Assembly: GCA_023212695.1 (NCBI GenBank)
Contig: JALCCG010000431.1
Span: 1 to 12,951 of the forward strand
Direction of reading: 5' to 3'
DNA from: Sporisorium sorghi
Lineage: Eukaryota; Basidiomycota; Ustilaginomycetes; Ustilaginales; Ustilaginaceae
DNA length: 12,951 bases
Positions 1 through 7,845 of the stretch are shown here, one piece after another (position 1 is the stretch's first letter; every line of letters starts with the position of its first letter). The notes under the pieces are model-generated. The model saw only the letters and a list, made by a program, of their open reading frames with translations, made no database searches and was not told the origin of the DNA. Both the position numbers and the translations under genes were made by a program.

Positions 1-430
1 GGGACTTATGCTGTAGTTGACACATGCTCATAGTGAGGGATAGCTAGCTCACTTGCATGTATATAAGGACCTGAGATCGCACGTAGATGAGAAGAGAAAT
101 ATCATTGAATCACTAACTCATACAACCAAACCCAAGATCACTGAGCAACTAACAACACTCACCACTGAGTGTTGAAACTTGACAAGCCGTATTCGAAGCT
201 TCCAACCACTGCGCTACATTCACTACTTGATATTACCCCACCGTGACTGGTATCCCGACATTGCAGTCTGGATCAATCACTCCTGGGACCTTGGAACAAA
301 CAACATGGCACTCTCCCAAGATCACAACTTAGGAACCACAGCACTAAGTCTGAACACTTAGCGCTGAGTGTTGTAAGTCATATCCATGTATTGAATAACT
401 GACGCCGACTTCTGCACATAAGTCGCCGAC
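1..430. other. AT-richer left edge with repeats, no credible gene; possible mobile-element relic
   Basis: This stretch is visibly lower in GC than the coding DNA to its right and has no ATG-initiated frame of useful length; the longest open frame (179-361) begins at TTG. It contains a TATA-like box (TATATAAG, 60-67). A 9-base inverted repeat, CAACACTCA (153-161) and TGAGTGTTG (166-174), is echoed by a near-palindrome at 353-372. The 11-mer CCCAAGATCAC occurs at 131-141 and again at 315-325. A TATA box followed by an A/C-rich leader, with repeated ends, would suit a decayed LTR or other small element. However, I see no convincing TG...CA boundaries, primer-binding site or target duplication. 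The mobile-element reading is inference only; it could equally be ordinary intergenic DNA. Confidence 0.3.
131..373. repeat. Imperfect direct repeat pair (131-174 and 315-373), each copy ending in an inverted repeat
   Basis: Copy 1 begins CCCAAGATCAC (131-141) and ends in the hairpin-forming CAACACTCA-CCAC-TGAGTGTTG (153-174). Copy 2 begins with the same 11 bases (315-325) and ends in AACACTTAGCGCTGAGTGTT (353-372), a 20-base palindrome with one mismatched pair. The TGAGTGTTG arm itself is repeated exactly (166-174, 365-373). The copies are about 190 bases apart and differ in length by about 15 bases. The repetition is read directly from the sequence; its origin is unknown. Confidence 0.5.
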
Positions 431-852
431 CTAGCTCAGCTTTCTATAACTTTAGTAGTTTTTACCTTACCACATACATGTTGTGCAACACAATTCTTGA
501 ATGAGCGAGAGGCTCGGTGTTGAAGCCTCGACGGCATGGGTTTAACATCTTGCGTTTTTTTTCCACGCTCGTGGCTTGTGCACTTTCGTAACTCCACACG
601 GACAGTCGAAGTGACGGTTTTGTGCCCCTCTCTTTCTGCCCTTCTCTGCCTGTCAGCCGGCTGTGTCCAGCGCGTGCAACACGCGCTCAGTCTCGGTCTC
701 AGTTGGCTTTGCATCGGCAGACATCCAACCTCACTTCCTTCTCTCTCCTCCTTCTCTCATCGCCATCCAATAAAGCTTTCCCTCTTAACGACCCTTGACG
801 AGCTGCTTTACTCCAAGACCAGCTGCGTCAACCAGCGGCGCTCTCCACAGCC
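431..852 (+). promoter_or_regulatory. Upstream region and 5' leader of VPS35
   Basis: No gene is supported here. Several short inverted repeats occur: TGTTG/CAACA (479-490), GAGGCT/AGCCTC (509-514 and 524-529) and AGCGCGT/ACGCGCT (669-675 and 681-687). A strongly pyrimidine-rich stretch lies at about 728-762, typical of the region just upstream of or within leaders of well-expressed fungal genes, followed by CCAAT at 767-771. No ATG lies between the pyrimidine stretch and the VPS35 start at 853, so 853 would be the first start codon if transcription begins near the CT tract. An upstream ATG at 536 opens a 127-codon frame that overlaps the VPS35 start in another frame; it matters only if transcripts begin before 536. 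Confidence 0.45.
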
Positions 853-3800
853 ATGGACGATTCCGCCAAGGTCCTCTCCGAGGCCCTCAACGTGGTCAAG
901 GTGCAACTGGTGCAGATGAAACGATGCCTCGACGCTGATCAAGTCATGGATGCGCTCAAAAGCGCTTCCACTATGCTTTCGGAACTCAGAACATCCTCTC
1001 TGTCGCCCAAAAATTACTACGAGCTCTGTAAGTCTTAGTTCATTCCATGTTGACGCTGATCTTATCTGCCTCGAGACACGTCACTGACGATTCCACCTGC
1101 GTTCTCATCTTACTACACTCTGCACAGACATGGCCGTCTTCGATGCGCTGCGACATCTGTCCATCTACCTCTACGATGCCCACACAACCGGCAAGCATCA
1201 CCTCGCTGACCTCTACGAGCTCGTCCAGTATTGTGGAAACATCGTGCCGCGTCTCTACCTCATGATCACCGTGGGAAGCGTATACATGTCTATACCCGAC
1301 GCCCCCATCAAGGAGATCATGAAGGACGTCATGGAGATGAGCCGTGGTGTTCAGCATCCCACCCGCGGTCTCTTCCTCCGCCACTACCTCAGCGGCGCTA
1401 CTCGCGACTACCTCCCCGTCGGCCAAGACATGGGACCCGGCGGTAATCTCCAGGACAGCATCGGCTTTGTTCTCACCAACTTCATCGAGATGAACAAGCT
1501 CTGGGTCCGACTGCAGCACCAGGGTCACTCCAGAGACCGCGAGAAGCGCGAGATGGAGCGCAAAGAGCTGCGCATCCTTGTCGGCACCAACCTCGTTCGT
1601 CTCAGTCAGCTCGAAGGCGTCGACCTCGAAATGTACCAACGCACCATCCTGCCTTCCATCCTCGAGCAGGTCGTCAACTGCAAGGACGTCATTGCGCAAG
1701 AGTACCTCATGGAGGTCGTCATCCAAGTCTTCCCCGATGACTTTCATCTGCGTACGCTGGGTCCTTTCCTCTCCGCCTGCGCTGCGCTGCATCCCAAGGT
1801 CAACATCAAGCAGATCGTCATTGCGCTCATCGATCGCCTCGCCGCCTATGCTGCACGCGAAGCAGAGAACGACAGCCCAGAAGAAATCAAGAGGCAAGAG
1901 GAGGAGGCGAGTCGTCGTCTGGCTGAAAAGACGCGGCAGATGCGGATGACCGGTCAAAGCGCTGGCCCTGGCTCTGTCTGGGACGAGGTCACTGCGCAAG
2001 GCGATCCCAAGGCGAAAGCTGCCGACATTGCCGAACCTGCATCGCCGACCGCCGCGGATCTCAACACTATACCGCCACCTCCCATGGAACCTAGCGGCTT
2101 CGGCATGGCCTCGGGTGACCGAGATTCTGCTGCTGCACCCAACGTGGCAACGCACAGCTCCGAGGAACCGGTCTTCCGCAGCGTTCCAGAAGGTCTCGAC
2201 GAGGACGCTTGGGGTTCGGCCGCTGGAGGCAGTGGCGCTGCTGGTGTTTCTGCTGCAGGCTCCAGCACTTGGGCATCGCAGACCGACGATGGAACAGAGG
2301 CAAGCAGCGCACAGCACACCGCCGAAACCGCCGCCACACCGACCGAAGCTGGTGCCGCTCAAGATGAGCACAACGCCCGTGCCCAAGAGTTCCCTTCGGC
2401 TGGCTTTGGATCGGGCAGCAACAATACAAACAGAGCGCATACCAATGGCGATGCTGAAAAGACGGCTGCACCGGCACAGACACAGGCGCCTCGTCCTGCC
2501 GCGACGTCGGAAAAGCCTGTAGGCAAATTCAGAGGCATCCCCGAGGATGTGCGTCTGTTCGAGGTGTTTTGGGAGCAGATTGTTCAGCTCATCCGCGCGC
2601 GGCCCGATCTCTCGATCCAAGACATCACCGCGTTGCTCGTCTCGCTCGCCAACCTCTCACTCAGCTGCTACCCAGACAAGCTCGAGTACGTCGACCAGGT
2701 GCTTGCGTTCGCGCGCGAGAAGGTGGTTGAGTTCGAGCAGAGCCCCGACCTGCACAGTCCGGCAACCACCACCAACCTCAACTCGTTGCTCCTCTCCCCC
2801 ATCAACTCGTATCTCACCGTGTTGACGCTGCTGGCCTTGCCGTCGTACCTCTCGCTGCTATCAGTGCAGCCGTATACGACGCGCAAGTCGATCGCACAGG
2901 CCGTCGTCATGTCGGTGCTGCGCAACGAGACGGTCATGTCGACGCCCGAGGATGTGAGCGGCGTGCTCGATCTGTGCAGTCCCATCATTCGCGACCACAA
3001 GGATGCCATCATGGGCGGGTTGCCCCACGGCGGCATGCACATGGGTGCAGGAGGTGTCGCCGGTCACGCGGGCTACGGCGGTGCTTACGGCCACTATGCT
3101 GGTGGCGATCCGAGGATGGCTCAGGGCATGTATGGCGCTGGTCCGCGTGGCATGGGTCGTCATCACATGATGCAGTACGACATGGAGGAGATGGCCGAGG
3201 AGCAGGGATGGATCGCCCGTATGATCCACCTCTTCCGTGCGGACGAGCTCGAGACACAGTTCAGCTTGCTGCAAACTGCACGCAAGCATTTTGTCGACGG
3301 CGGCGAACGCATCAAGTTCACTTTGCCACCGCTCATCACCTCTGCGATCAAGCTGGCGCGACGCTACAAGCTGCGCGAGCGCAAGGAGTCCAACTGGGAG
3401 ACCAAGATGCTCACGTTGTACAAATTCATCCATCAGGTCATCTCGATCTTGTACAACAAGGTGGAGTCCTCGGACATCTGTCTGCGGCTGTTCCTGCTCG
3501 CTGCACAGTCTGCGGACGAGAGCGGGTTCGAGGAGCTCGCGTACGAGTTCTACGTGCAGGCGTTCACCATCTACGAAGAGTCGATCTCGGAGTCGCGCGC
3601 ACAGCTGCATGCGATCGGGTTGATCATCAGCACGCTTCAGACGGCGAGGGTGTTTGGCACGGACAACTACGACACGCTCATCACCAAGGCGGCGCTGCAT
3701 GGCGCCAAGCTGTTGAAGAAGCCGCACCAGGCGGCGGCTGTTATGATGGCGAGTCACTTGTGGTGGCAGACCGAGGTGCCGGGTCATCCTTCGGGGCTTG

Positions 3801-4423
3801 CGACGAGCTCTTCTTCGGCTACGGGCAACACGGCTGCCAATAGCAGTGTTGCTGCGAGCGGTAGCACGGGCAATGGTGCTAGCAATAGCAGCGGCAGCGC
3901 GGGCAAGGAGAGCAAGCCGATTCTGCTCAAGGACGGCAAGCGCGTGCTCGAGTGCCTGCAAAAGTCGCTGCGCATCGCCAACAGCTGCATCGACGAGCGC
4001 AGCACGGTCGAGATCTTCTGCTCGGCGCTGGACCAGTACCTCTACTACTTCGAGCAGCAGGTGGAAGCGGTAGCGCCCAAGTACATCAACTCGCTCGTCG
4101 AGCTCATCTCGAACGGGCTGGATTCGCTCATGACCGCCGAGGCGGACGGTGCACACGGAGCTGGAGCTGCAGGTGGCGCAGCACCAGCAGCCGTCTCGCA
4201 CCCAGCTATCGTGGGTGGAGGGTTCTTGGAGCTGCCCACAACGCCGGATAGCTGTTTGAGGCATTTCAGATCGCAGCTGCTGTACATCAAGACGAGGAAG
4301 GAGGCCGCTGCGCTGGCACTGGCGAATGCGAACCCTCAATCGGCGGAGGCGGGGAAGGACAAGACGGCCGATTGGGGCGCTGTGCAGATCGGGCCGAGCT
4401 TGACCAAGTTTGGGTTGAAGTGA
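853..4423 (+). CDS. VPS35: Vps35, cargo-recognition subunit of retromer (exons 853-1027 and 1128-4423)
   Basis: Vps35 is the alpha-solenoid scaffold of retromer. It binds Vps26 at its N-terminus and Vps29 at its C-terminus, and sorts cargo from endosomes to the Golgi or surface. Splicing joins ...SPKNYYEL to [10 protein letters not shown], restoring the family's N-terminal block and giving about 1156 residues. Diagnostic blocks: PRLYL (residues 99-103, the Vps26-binding motif), [81 protein letters not shown] and, near the C-terminus, [17 protein letters not shown]. Human Vps35 is about 796 residues. The excess here lies in low-complexity loops: about 303-523 (acidic, Ala/Ser/Pro), 688-743 (Gly/His/Met), 944-986 (Ser/Ala/Gly) and 1060-1095 (Ala/Gly). 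ATG 853 sits in a CAGCCATGG context and is the first ATG after the CT-rich leader. The 3' end lies 103 bases from the convergent MCM10 stop. Confidence 0.97.
1028..1127 (+). other. Spliceosomal intron in VPS35 (100 nt)
   Basis: The donor is GTAAGT (1028-1033) and the acceptor CAG (1125-1127). A candidate branch site, CACTGAC (1082-1088), lies about 40 bases before the acceptor. The frame downstream of the donor runs into TAG within a few codons. Removing these 100 bases joins a split Tyr codon (T plus AC) and recreates the conserved YYELYMA stretch of Vps35. It is the only intron I find in the window. Confidence 0.95.
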
Positions 4424-4526
4424 TGCTGATCCTCTTTTGCAATTGAAACGATCAATGTGAAGTGCAGGGTGTGGACGGTGGTGTGCTGTGACAGTGTGGT
4501 GTGAATGTGTGAGAGGGATGAGGATG

Positions 4527-7500
4527 TCAGATGATCTCGAGATCCGAGTCGTCGTCGTCGTCTTCGTCGTTGTTTTGCGGGTTGCTCTGTGAATGGAGGT
4601 GCAAGATGCGTTCGCTAAGGGTTGACCGCTGTTGACCTTGCTGGTCCTCCCGACTTTGACGCTGACCACCATCGTCATCGAGATCGTCCTCCCACGCATC
4701 ATCCGCAAAATCGCCCAAGTGAACCAGCTCGCCAGCGACGACTTTAAAGTTAGACTCGCTGCTCTCGTCCCCGGGCAAGTTGAGCTTGGGCCGATGGCAG
4801 CGCTTGATCTTGAGACTGGGTTCCGCGGCCGCAGCGGTCGAAGTGGCCGTGGCGAGCGAGAGCAGTGTGCTCCTCGAATCGCCTGCTTTAGCCGAGGATG
4901 GAGTGTGCATGCCGGGGATGGGCAGCGGCGGCGGGGCGGATCGCTTGGCGGTGCTCGTGGAGAGGCTGGCGAACTGCAGCTTGGCAGCTTCGCTCGAGGA
5001 TGACGTGGAGGAGGGGAGGACACCGGTGTACTTGCGCCGCTTGGCGTCTAGGGCAGCCTGCTTCTCCGCAGCCACCCGCTTGCGCTGCTCCAACGTGCTG
5101 TACGCCGCGTGGATCATCGCCGCTGTTCCGTTCGGCAGGATGGGCAGCGGCTTGGGCTCGCCCTTCTTCCCTCTCTTTTCCTTTTCCCCTTTCCCCTCCT
5201 CCTCATCACCTTCGGCTGCTGATTCGGCAGCACGCTGGCGCGCCTCTGAAACAGGCGCAAAGCGCGCCTCGATCTTGCGCATCAGCTGCTCTTCTTCAAT
5301 CTGCCGCCTCAAGCGTGTCTTTTTCTCGGTGCTCCCCCGGCCGTAGCGCCCGCTCACGTCGTACTTCCAGCTGCTCGGGTCCGACGCGCGCACCTCGCCC
5401 GCTGCATCCAGCCCACCAGCAGCCCCAGAAAGCGGGGAGGGCGAAACGTACACAGCGCCGGCATTGCTCTCCATGCCGTCGGCGACGTTGGCGTGCGACG
5501 AGTTGAGTTTGCGCGCGAGCGCGGCGCGGGCGTACGGGTTCGAGGAGGAGGAATAGGACGTGGTGATGCTGTTGATCGCTGAGTCTGCGTAACCCCCTCC
5601 ACCGCCTTTGCGGTTGGGGAACGCGCTGCTAGCCCCACTACCAGCAGCAGCAGCAGCAGCAGCAGCGGTAGTGCCGCCGAAGCGCGCCGTGGCATTGGCG
5701 GCGAACTCGGGCCTGCCGCGCGCCAGCTCGTCCATATGCCGCTGTAGGTGGTAGTGACACGTACTCGTGCGCGTCTGCTTGCGCGCCTTGACATCGACAA
5801 AGCTCGCACACCGCTGACCGTTGGCCTTGATCGCCGAACAGCGCCGGTAGTCCGCCGCCTGCCCAATAACCAGACAGTCCTCCGCGGATCGCGGCGTGAT
5901 GCGCAGCATCTTGGATTCCAGCCCACCCGGCTTCGCTCCAGCAGACGGCGCAAACGGCCGCAGCACTTTCGGGTTCATCACAGCAACAACCGTGCCCTCG
6001 GCTTGCTGGTACAGCAGCTCAAACGCGCCCCGGGAGCCGTTGATCCATTTCTTGCCCGCAGACGCCGCGGAAGACAGCGGTGCGGATACGTCTGATCGGA
6101 CATTGGTGTTGCGCAGCACGAGGGATGGGTCGACGCAGTCGGACTCGTAGGCGATGAGCGAGAGATAGTTGTCTCCGCGCCCCGCTGAGCCGGTCCCGTC
6201 GGCCTGGGTGCTGTCGACGCCGAGGTCGACGAGTTTGAGGATGACGAACTTGCGCGAGCGGTTGGAGAGGTTGGTGCGCTGGCGCGCGAGTTCGTGCTCG
6301 TCGTCGATGGCTGTGGGTTTGGGTTTGCGAGGGTGGCGGGGAGTGGCAAAGGCGTCCGGGTTGCCGGGTTCGAGGTCGAGTCGCAGCTTTCCGGTGCCGT
6401 CCGAGGAGGCAGGTTTGAACAGCAAAGGGTCCGCATCGCCATCCTCGCCGTCGTCCTCCAGGGCAGCGGACCCAGACGCCTGCGCACGAGACTGCTGCTG
6501 CGAATCAGAGCGAAATCCTTTGGTGACGAGCAGCTCGCTCTTCTCCACAATCGTCGCGATTACGATCCAGTCGCCGTCAACAGGCACCTCGTAGTCGCCG
6601 TTGCGGATGTGGTCGGACGTTGGAGGGCTGAAGATGGGCCGTGCGATGGAGTAGAGCAGCGAGGGCGTGATGTGGTATCGTCCGCGGAGGTGGTCTTTCA
6701 GTGAAGAGTGGGGGAGCTTGCGTTGGCGGAGACGGTGGCCAGAGTAGGGCTCCATGTGGAGCCATTTGGGGTCGTCTGGGTTTGGCGGGATGGGCCGGGG
6801 CCCAGGGCGGAGGGTTTCGACGAGCGCGAGGTCGTCGTCCCGGTTCACGGCGGTGTGAGAGGTGTACTCAGCATCCGGTTCGTCTGCGTCGTCTTCAAGG
6901 TCAGACTCGTCGTGGTGGGATGCAGCGTGCGCTTTAGCTCGAGAGAAAGCACCCTGTATCGCCGCCGCCGCATGTGATTGACTCGAGCCCTCTCGTGACG
7001 GCGCAGCGTGTGGATCCGCAAAGCCGGCACTTCTAGCGCTTTCCCTCTTCTCCGCCTCCTCTCTCGCTTTTTGGAGCTGCGCATGTCGTTGCTGCTTGTC
7101 GAGCAAAGACTGCTGCACCTGTTTGGCCTTTTGCAAGAAGTTGCTGTGCTTGGGCGCGCGCTGATCCATGCGGTTCTTGATCTGTTCTAGCAGCCCGCGT
7201 GCGCTCGAATCGCCTCGATGGGCGGGAGGGTAGTGGAAGTCGGCGTCATCGTGAGCGGAAGAGTAGGTGGAGGATGCCTTGGCGCGAGCTTCTGCGAATG
7301 AGAGGAGGGAGGCTTCGCGTCTCGCATCTTGTTCTTTGTCGACGCCGAATCGACCTGGTCCTGCGGTGCGCTGCTGCTGGAAGCGCGGGTTGGATTTGGA
7401 CGGGGAGGATGGGGCGACGATGTCTGGTTTGTGGCGTTTAGGGGGCGGTGCACGGTTCTTTGACTCGTCGTGGGATGGTGCGGGACGAGGAGCTTGTTGT

Positions 7501-7532
7501 CGAGAGGTGGAAGCTGTGCTTGATACCTCCAT
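4527..7532 (-). CDS. MCM10: Mcm10, DNA replication initiation and elongation factor
   Basis: Mcm10 binds the Mcm2-7 helicase, single-stranded DNA and polymerase alpha-primase, and is needed to activate origins and stabilise the replisome in the nucleus. The 1001-residue protein has a charged N-terminus with a probable coiled coil (about 133-165), then the OB-fold core (about 318-530; GDWIVIATIVEKSELLVTKG, KFVILKLVDLG, FELLYQQAEGTVVAVMNPKV). The Mcm10-type CCCH zinc finger follows: C565, C575, C592, H595 (CX9C, X16, CX2H). The order OB fold then zinc finger is the Mcm10 signature. The remaining ~400 residues are low-complexity, with polyalanine (623-630), a basic helix (735-760), a Lys/Glu segment and an Asp-rich tail. 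Yeast Mcm10 proteins are about 570-600 residues, so this one is long. It is intronless; I see no nearby alternative start that looks better than 7532. An ACGCGT element lies 93 bases upstream. Confidence 0.93.
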   Translation of the reverse strand: MEVSSTASTSRQQAPRPAPSHDESKNRAPPPKRHKPDIVAPSSPSKSNPRFQQQRTAGPGRFGVDKEQDARREASLLSFAEARAKASSTYSSAHDDADFHYPPAHRGDSSARGLLEQIKNRMDQRAPKHSNFLQKAKQVQQSLLDKQQRHAQLQKAREEAEKRESARSAGFADPHAAPSREGSSQSHAAAAIQGAFSRAKAHAASHHDESDLEDDADEPDAEYTSHTAVNRDDDLALVETLRPGPRPIPPNPDDPKWLHMEPYSGHRLRQRKLPHSSLKDHLRGRYHITPSLLYSIARPIFSPPTSDHIRNGDYEVPVDGDWIVIATIVEKSELLVTKGFRSDSQQQSRAQASGSAALEDDGEDGDADPLLFKPASSDGTGKLRLDLEPGNPDAFATPRHPRKPKPTAIDDEHELARQRTNLSNRSRKFVILKLVDLGVDSTQADGTGSAGRGDNYLSLIAYESDCVDPSLVLRNTNVRSDVSAPLSSAASAGKKWINGSRGAFELLYQQAEGTVVAVMNPKVLRPFAPSAGAKPGGLESKMLRITPRSAEDCLVIGQAADYRRCSAIKANGQRCASFVDVKARKQTRTSTCHYHLQRHMDELARGRPEFAANATARFGGTTAAAAAAAAGSGASSAFPNRKGGGGGYADSAINSITTSYSSSSNPYARAALARKLNSSHANVADGMESNAGAVYVSPSPLSGAAGGLDAAGEVRASDPSSWKYDVSGRYGRGSTEKKTRLRRQIEEEQLMRKIEARFAPVSEARQRAAESAAEGDEEEGKGEKEKRGKKGEPKPLPILPNGTAAMIHAAYSTLEQRKRVAAEKQAALDAKRRKYTGVLPSSTSSSSEAAKLQFASLSTSTAKRSAPPPLPIPGMHTPSSAKAGDSRSTLLSLATATSTAAAAEPSLKIKRCHRPKLNLPGDESSESNFKVVAGELVHLGDFADDAWEDDLDDDGGQRQSREDQQGQQRSTLSERILHLHSQSNPQNNDEDDDDDSDLEII
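5642..5665. repeat. AGC trinucleotide run coding polyalanine in Mcm10
   Basis: A run of AGC units on the plus strand, ending in GGTAG, reads as consecutive Ala codons (GCT/GCC) on the minus strand and gives the polyalanine stretch at about residues 623-630, just after the zinc finger. The frame is preserved. Such runs change length by replication slippage, so strain variation is likely here. Confidence 0.7.
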
Positions 7533-7624
7533 GTTTGTCTATCTCGAGAGGTCGAGCATGTCTGTCGATGGAAGTGAGAGTGAGAGAGTGAGAAAGGACC
7601 CTTGTTGGAGAGAACGAGCTTTTG

Positions 7625-7630
7625 ACGCGT
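7625..7630. promoter_or_regulatory. ACGCGT, candidate MBF-type cell-cycle box for MCM10
   Basis: ACGCGT lies within the 8-base palindrome GACGCGTC (7624-7631), 93 bases upstream of the MCM10 start. This is the MluI cell-cycle box core bound by MBF-type (Mbp1/Swi6; Cdc10 complex in fission yeast) factors, which drive G1/S transcription of replication genes. I found no other ACGCGT by eye in the window. Placement before a replication gene supports a functional reading, but a six-base match alone is weak. Confidence 0.5.
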
Positions 7631-7692
7631 CTCGCTTTGACCAGCGTGTTGGATAGATAAGCGTTGCTTTGCGATAAAGCGCTCTGCAACCG

Positions 7693-7693
<1 letters not shown>

Positions 7694-7729
<36 letters not shown>
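7694..7729. repeat. 36-base T homopolymer
   Basis: An uninterrupted run of 36 T on the plus strand, between the divergent MCM10 and luciferase-domain genes. Its length could be affected by sequencing or assembly, since homopolymers of this size are hard to call exactly. Confidence 0.95.
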
Positions 7730-7845
7730 CTCCTCGCGAGAGCATGCGACGTCAAACATTGGGCGGTCGTGTAAAGTGGAGTCCAACGACGTCGCACCAG
7801 GACCTCCATCAAACCTCCGTCTTACAACTCACTGATCATCGCAAC

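Larger units (their letters stand above)
7533..7845. promoter_or_regulatory. Divergent promoter between MCM10 and the luciferase-domain gene
   Basis: This 313-base gap must hold both promoters. From left to right: a GACGCGTC palindrome (7624-7631); a short inverted repeat GCTTT/AAAGC (7666-7670, 7676-7680); an uninterrupted 36-T tract (7694-7729); then a short mixed segment to the ATG at 7846. The T tract lies about 117 bases upstream of the right-hand gene and 162 upstream of MCM10. Poly(dA:dT) tracts are known to exclude nucleosomes in fungal promoters; that function here is inference. I see no clear TATA box. Confidence 0.7.

Noticed and set aside
179..361. 60-codon frame in the left edge
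   Set aside because: It starts with TTG rather than ATG, has no recognisable domain and lies in repeat-containing AT-richer DNA.
1040..2620. 526-codon open frame on the minus strand, antisense to VPS35
   Set aside because: It lies wholly opposite the well-supported VPS35 second exon, shows no recognisable domain, and long antisense frames are expected from the GC-rich codon bias.
2974..3843. 289-codon plus-strand frame inside VPS35
   Set aside because: It is a +1/+2 shadow of VPS35 with His/Arg-rich, biased composition; the VPS35 frame matches the family throughout.
2861..5023. 720-codon open frame on the minus strand
   Set aside because: It spans the 3' half of VPS35, the convergent gap and the end of MCM10 in the wrong frame; its product is Arg/Pro/Ser-rich with no family resemblance.
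7744..7845. N-terminal extension of the luciferase-domain protein from ATG 7744
   Set aside because: The 34 added residues are polar and unlike a membrane-protein N-terminus, and the ATG is only 14 bases past the T tract; ATG 7846 has a better context.
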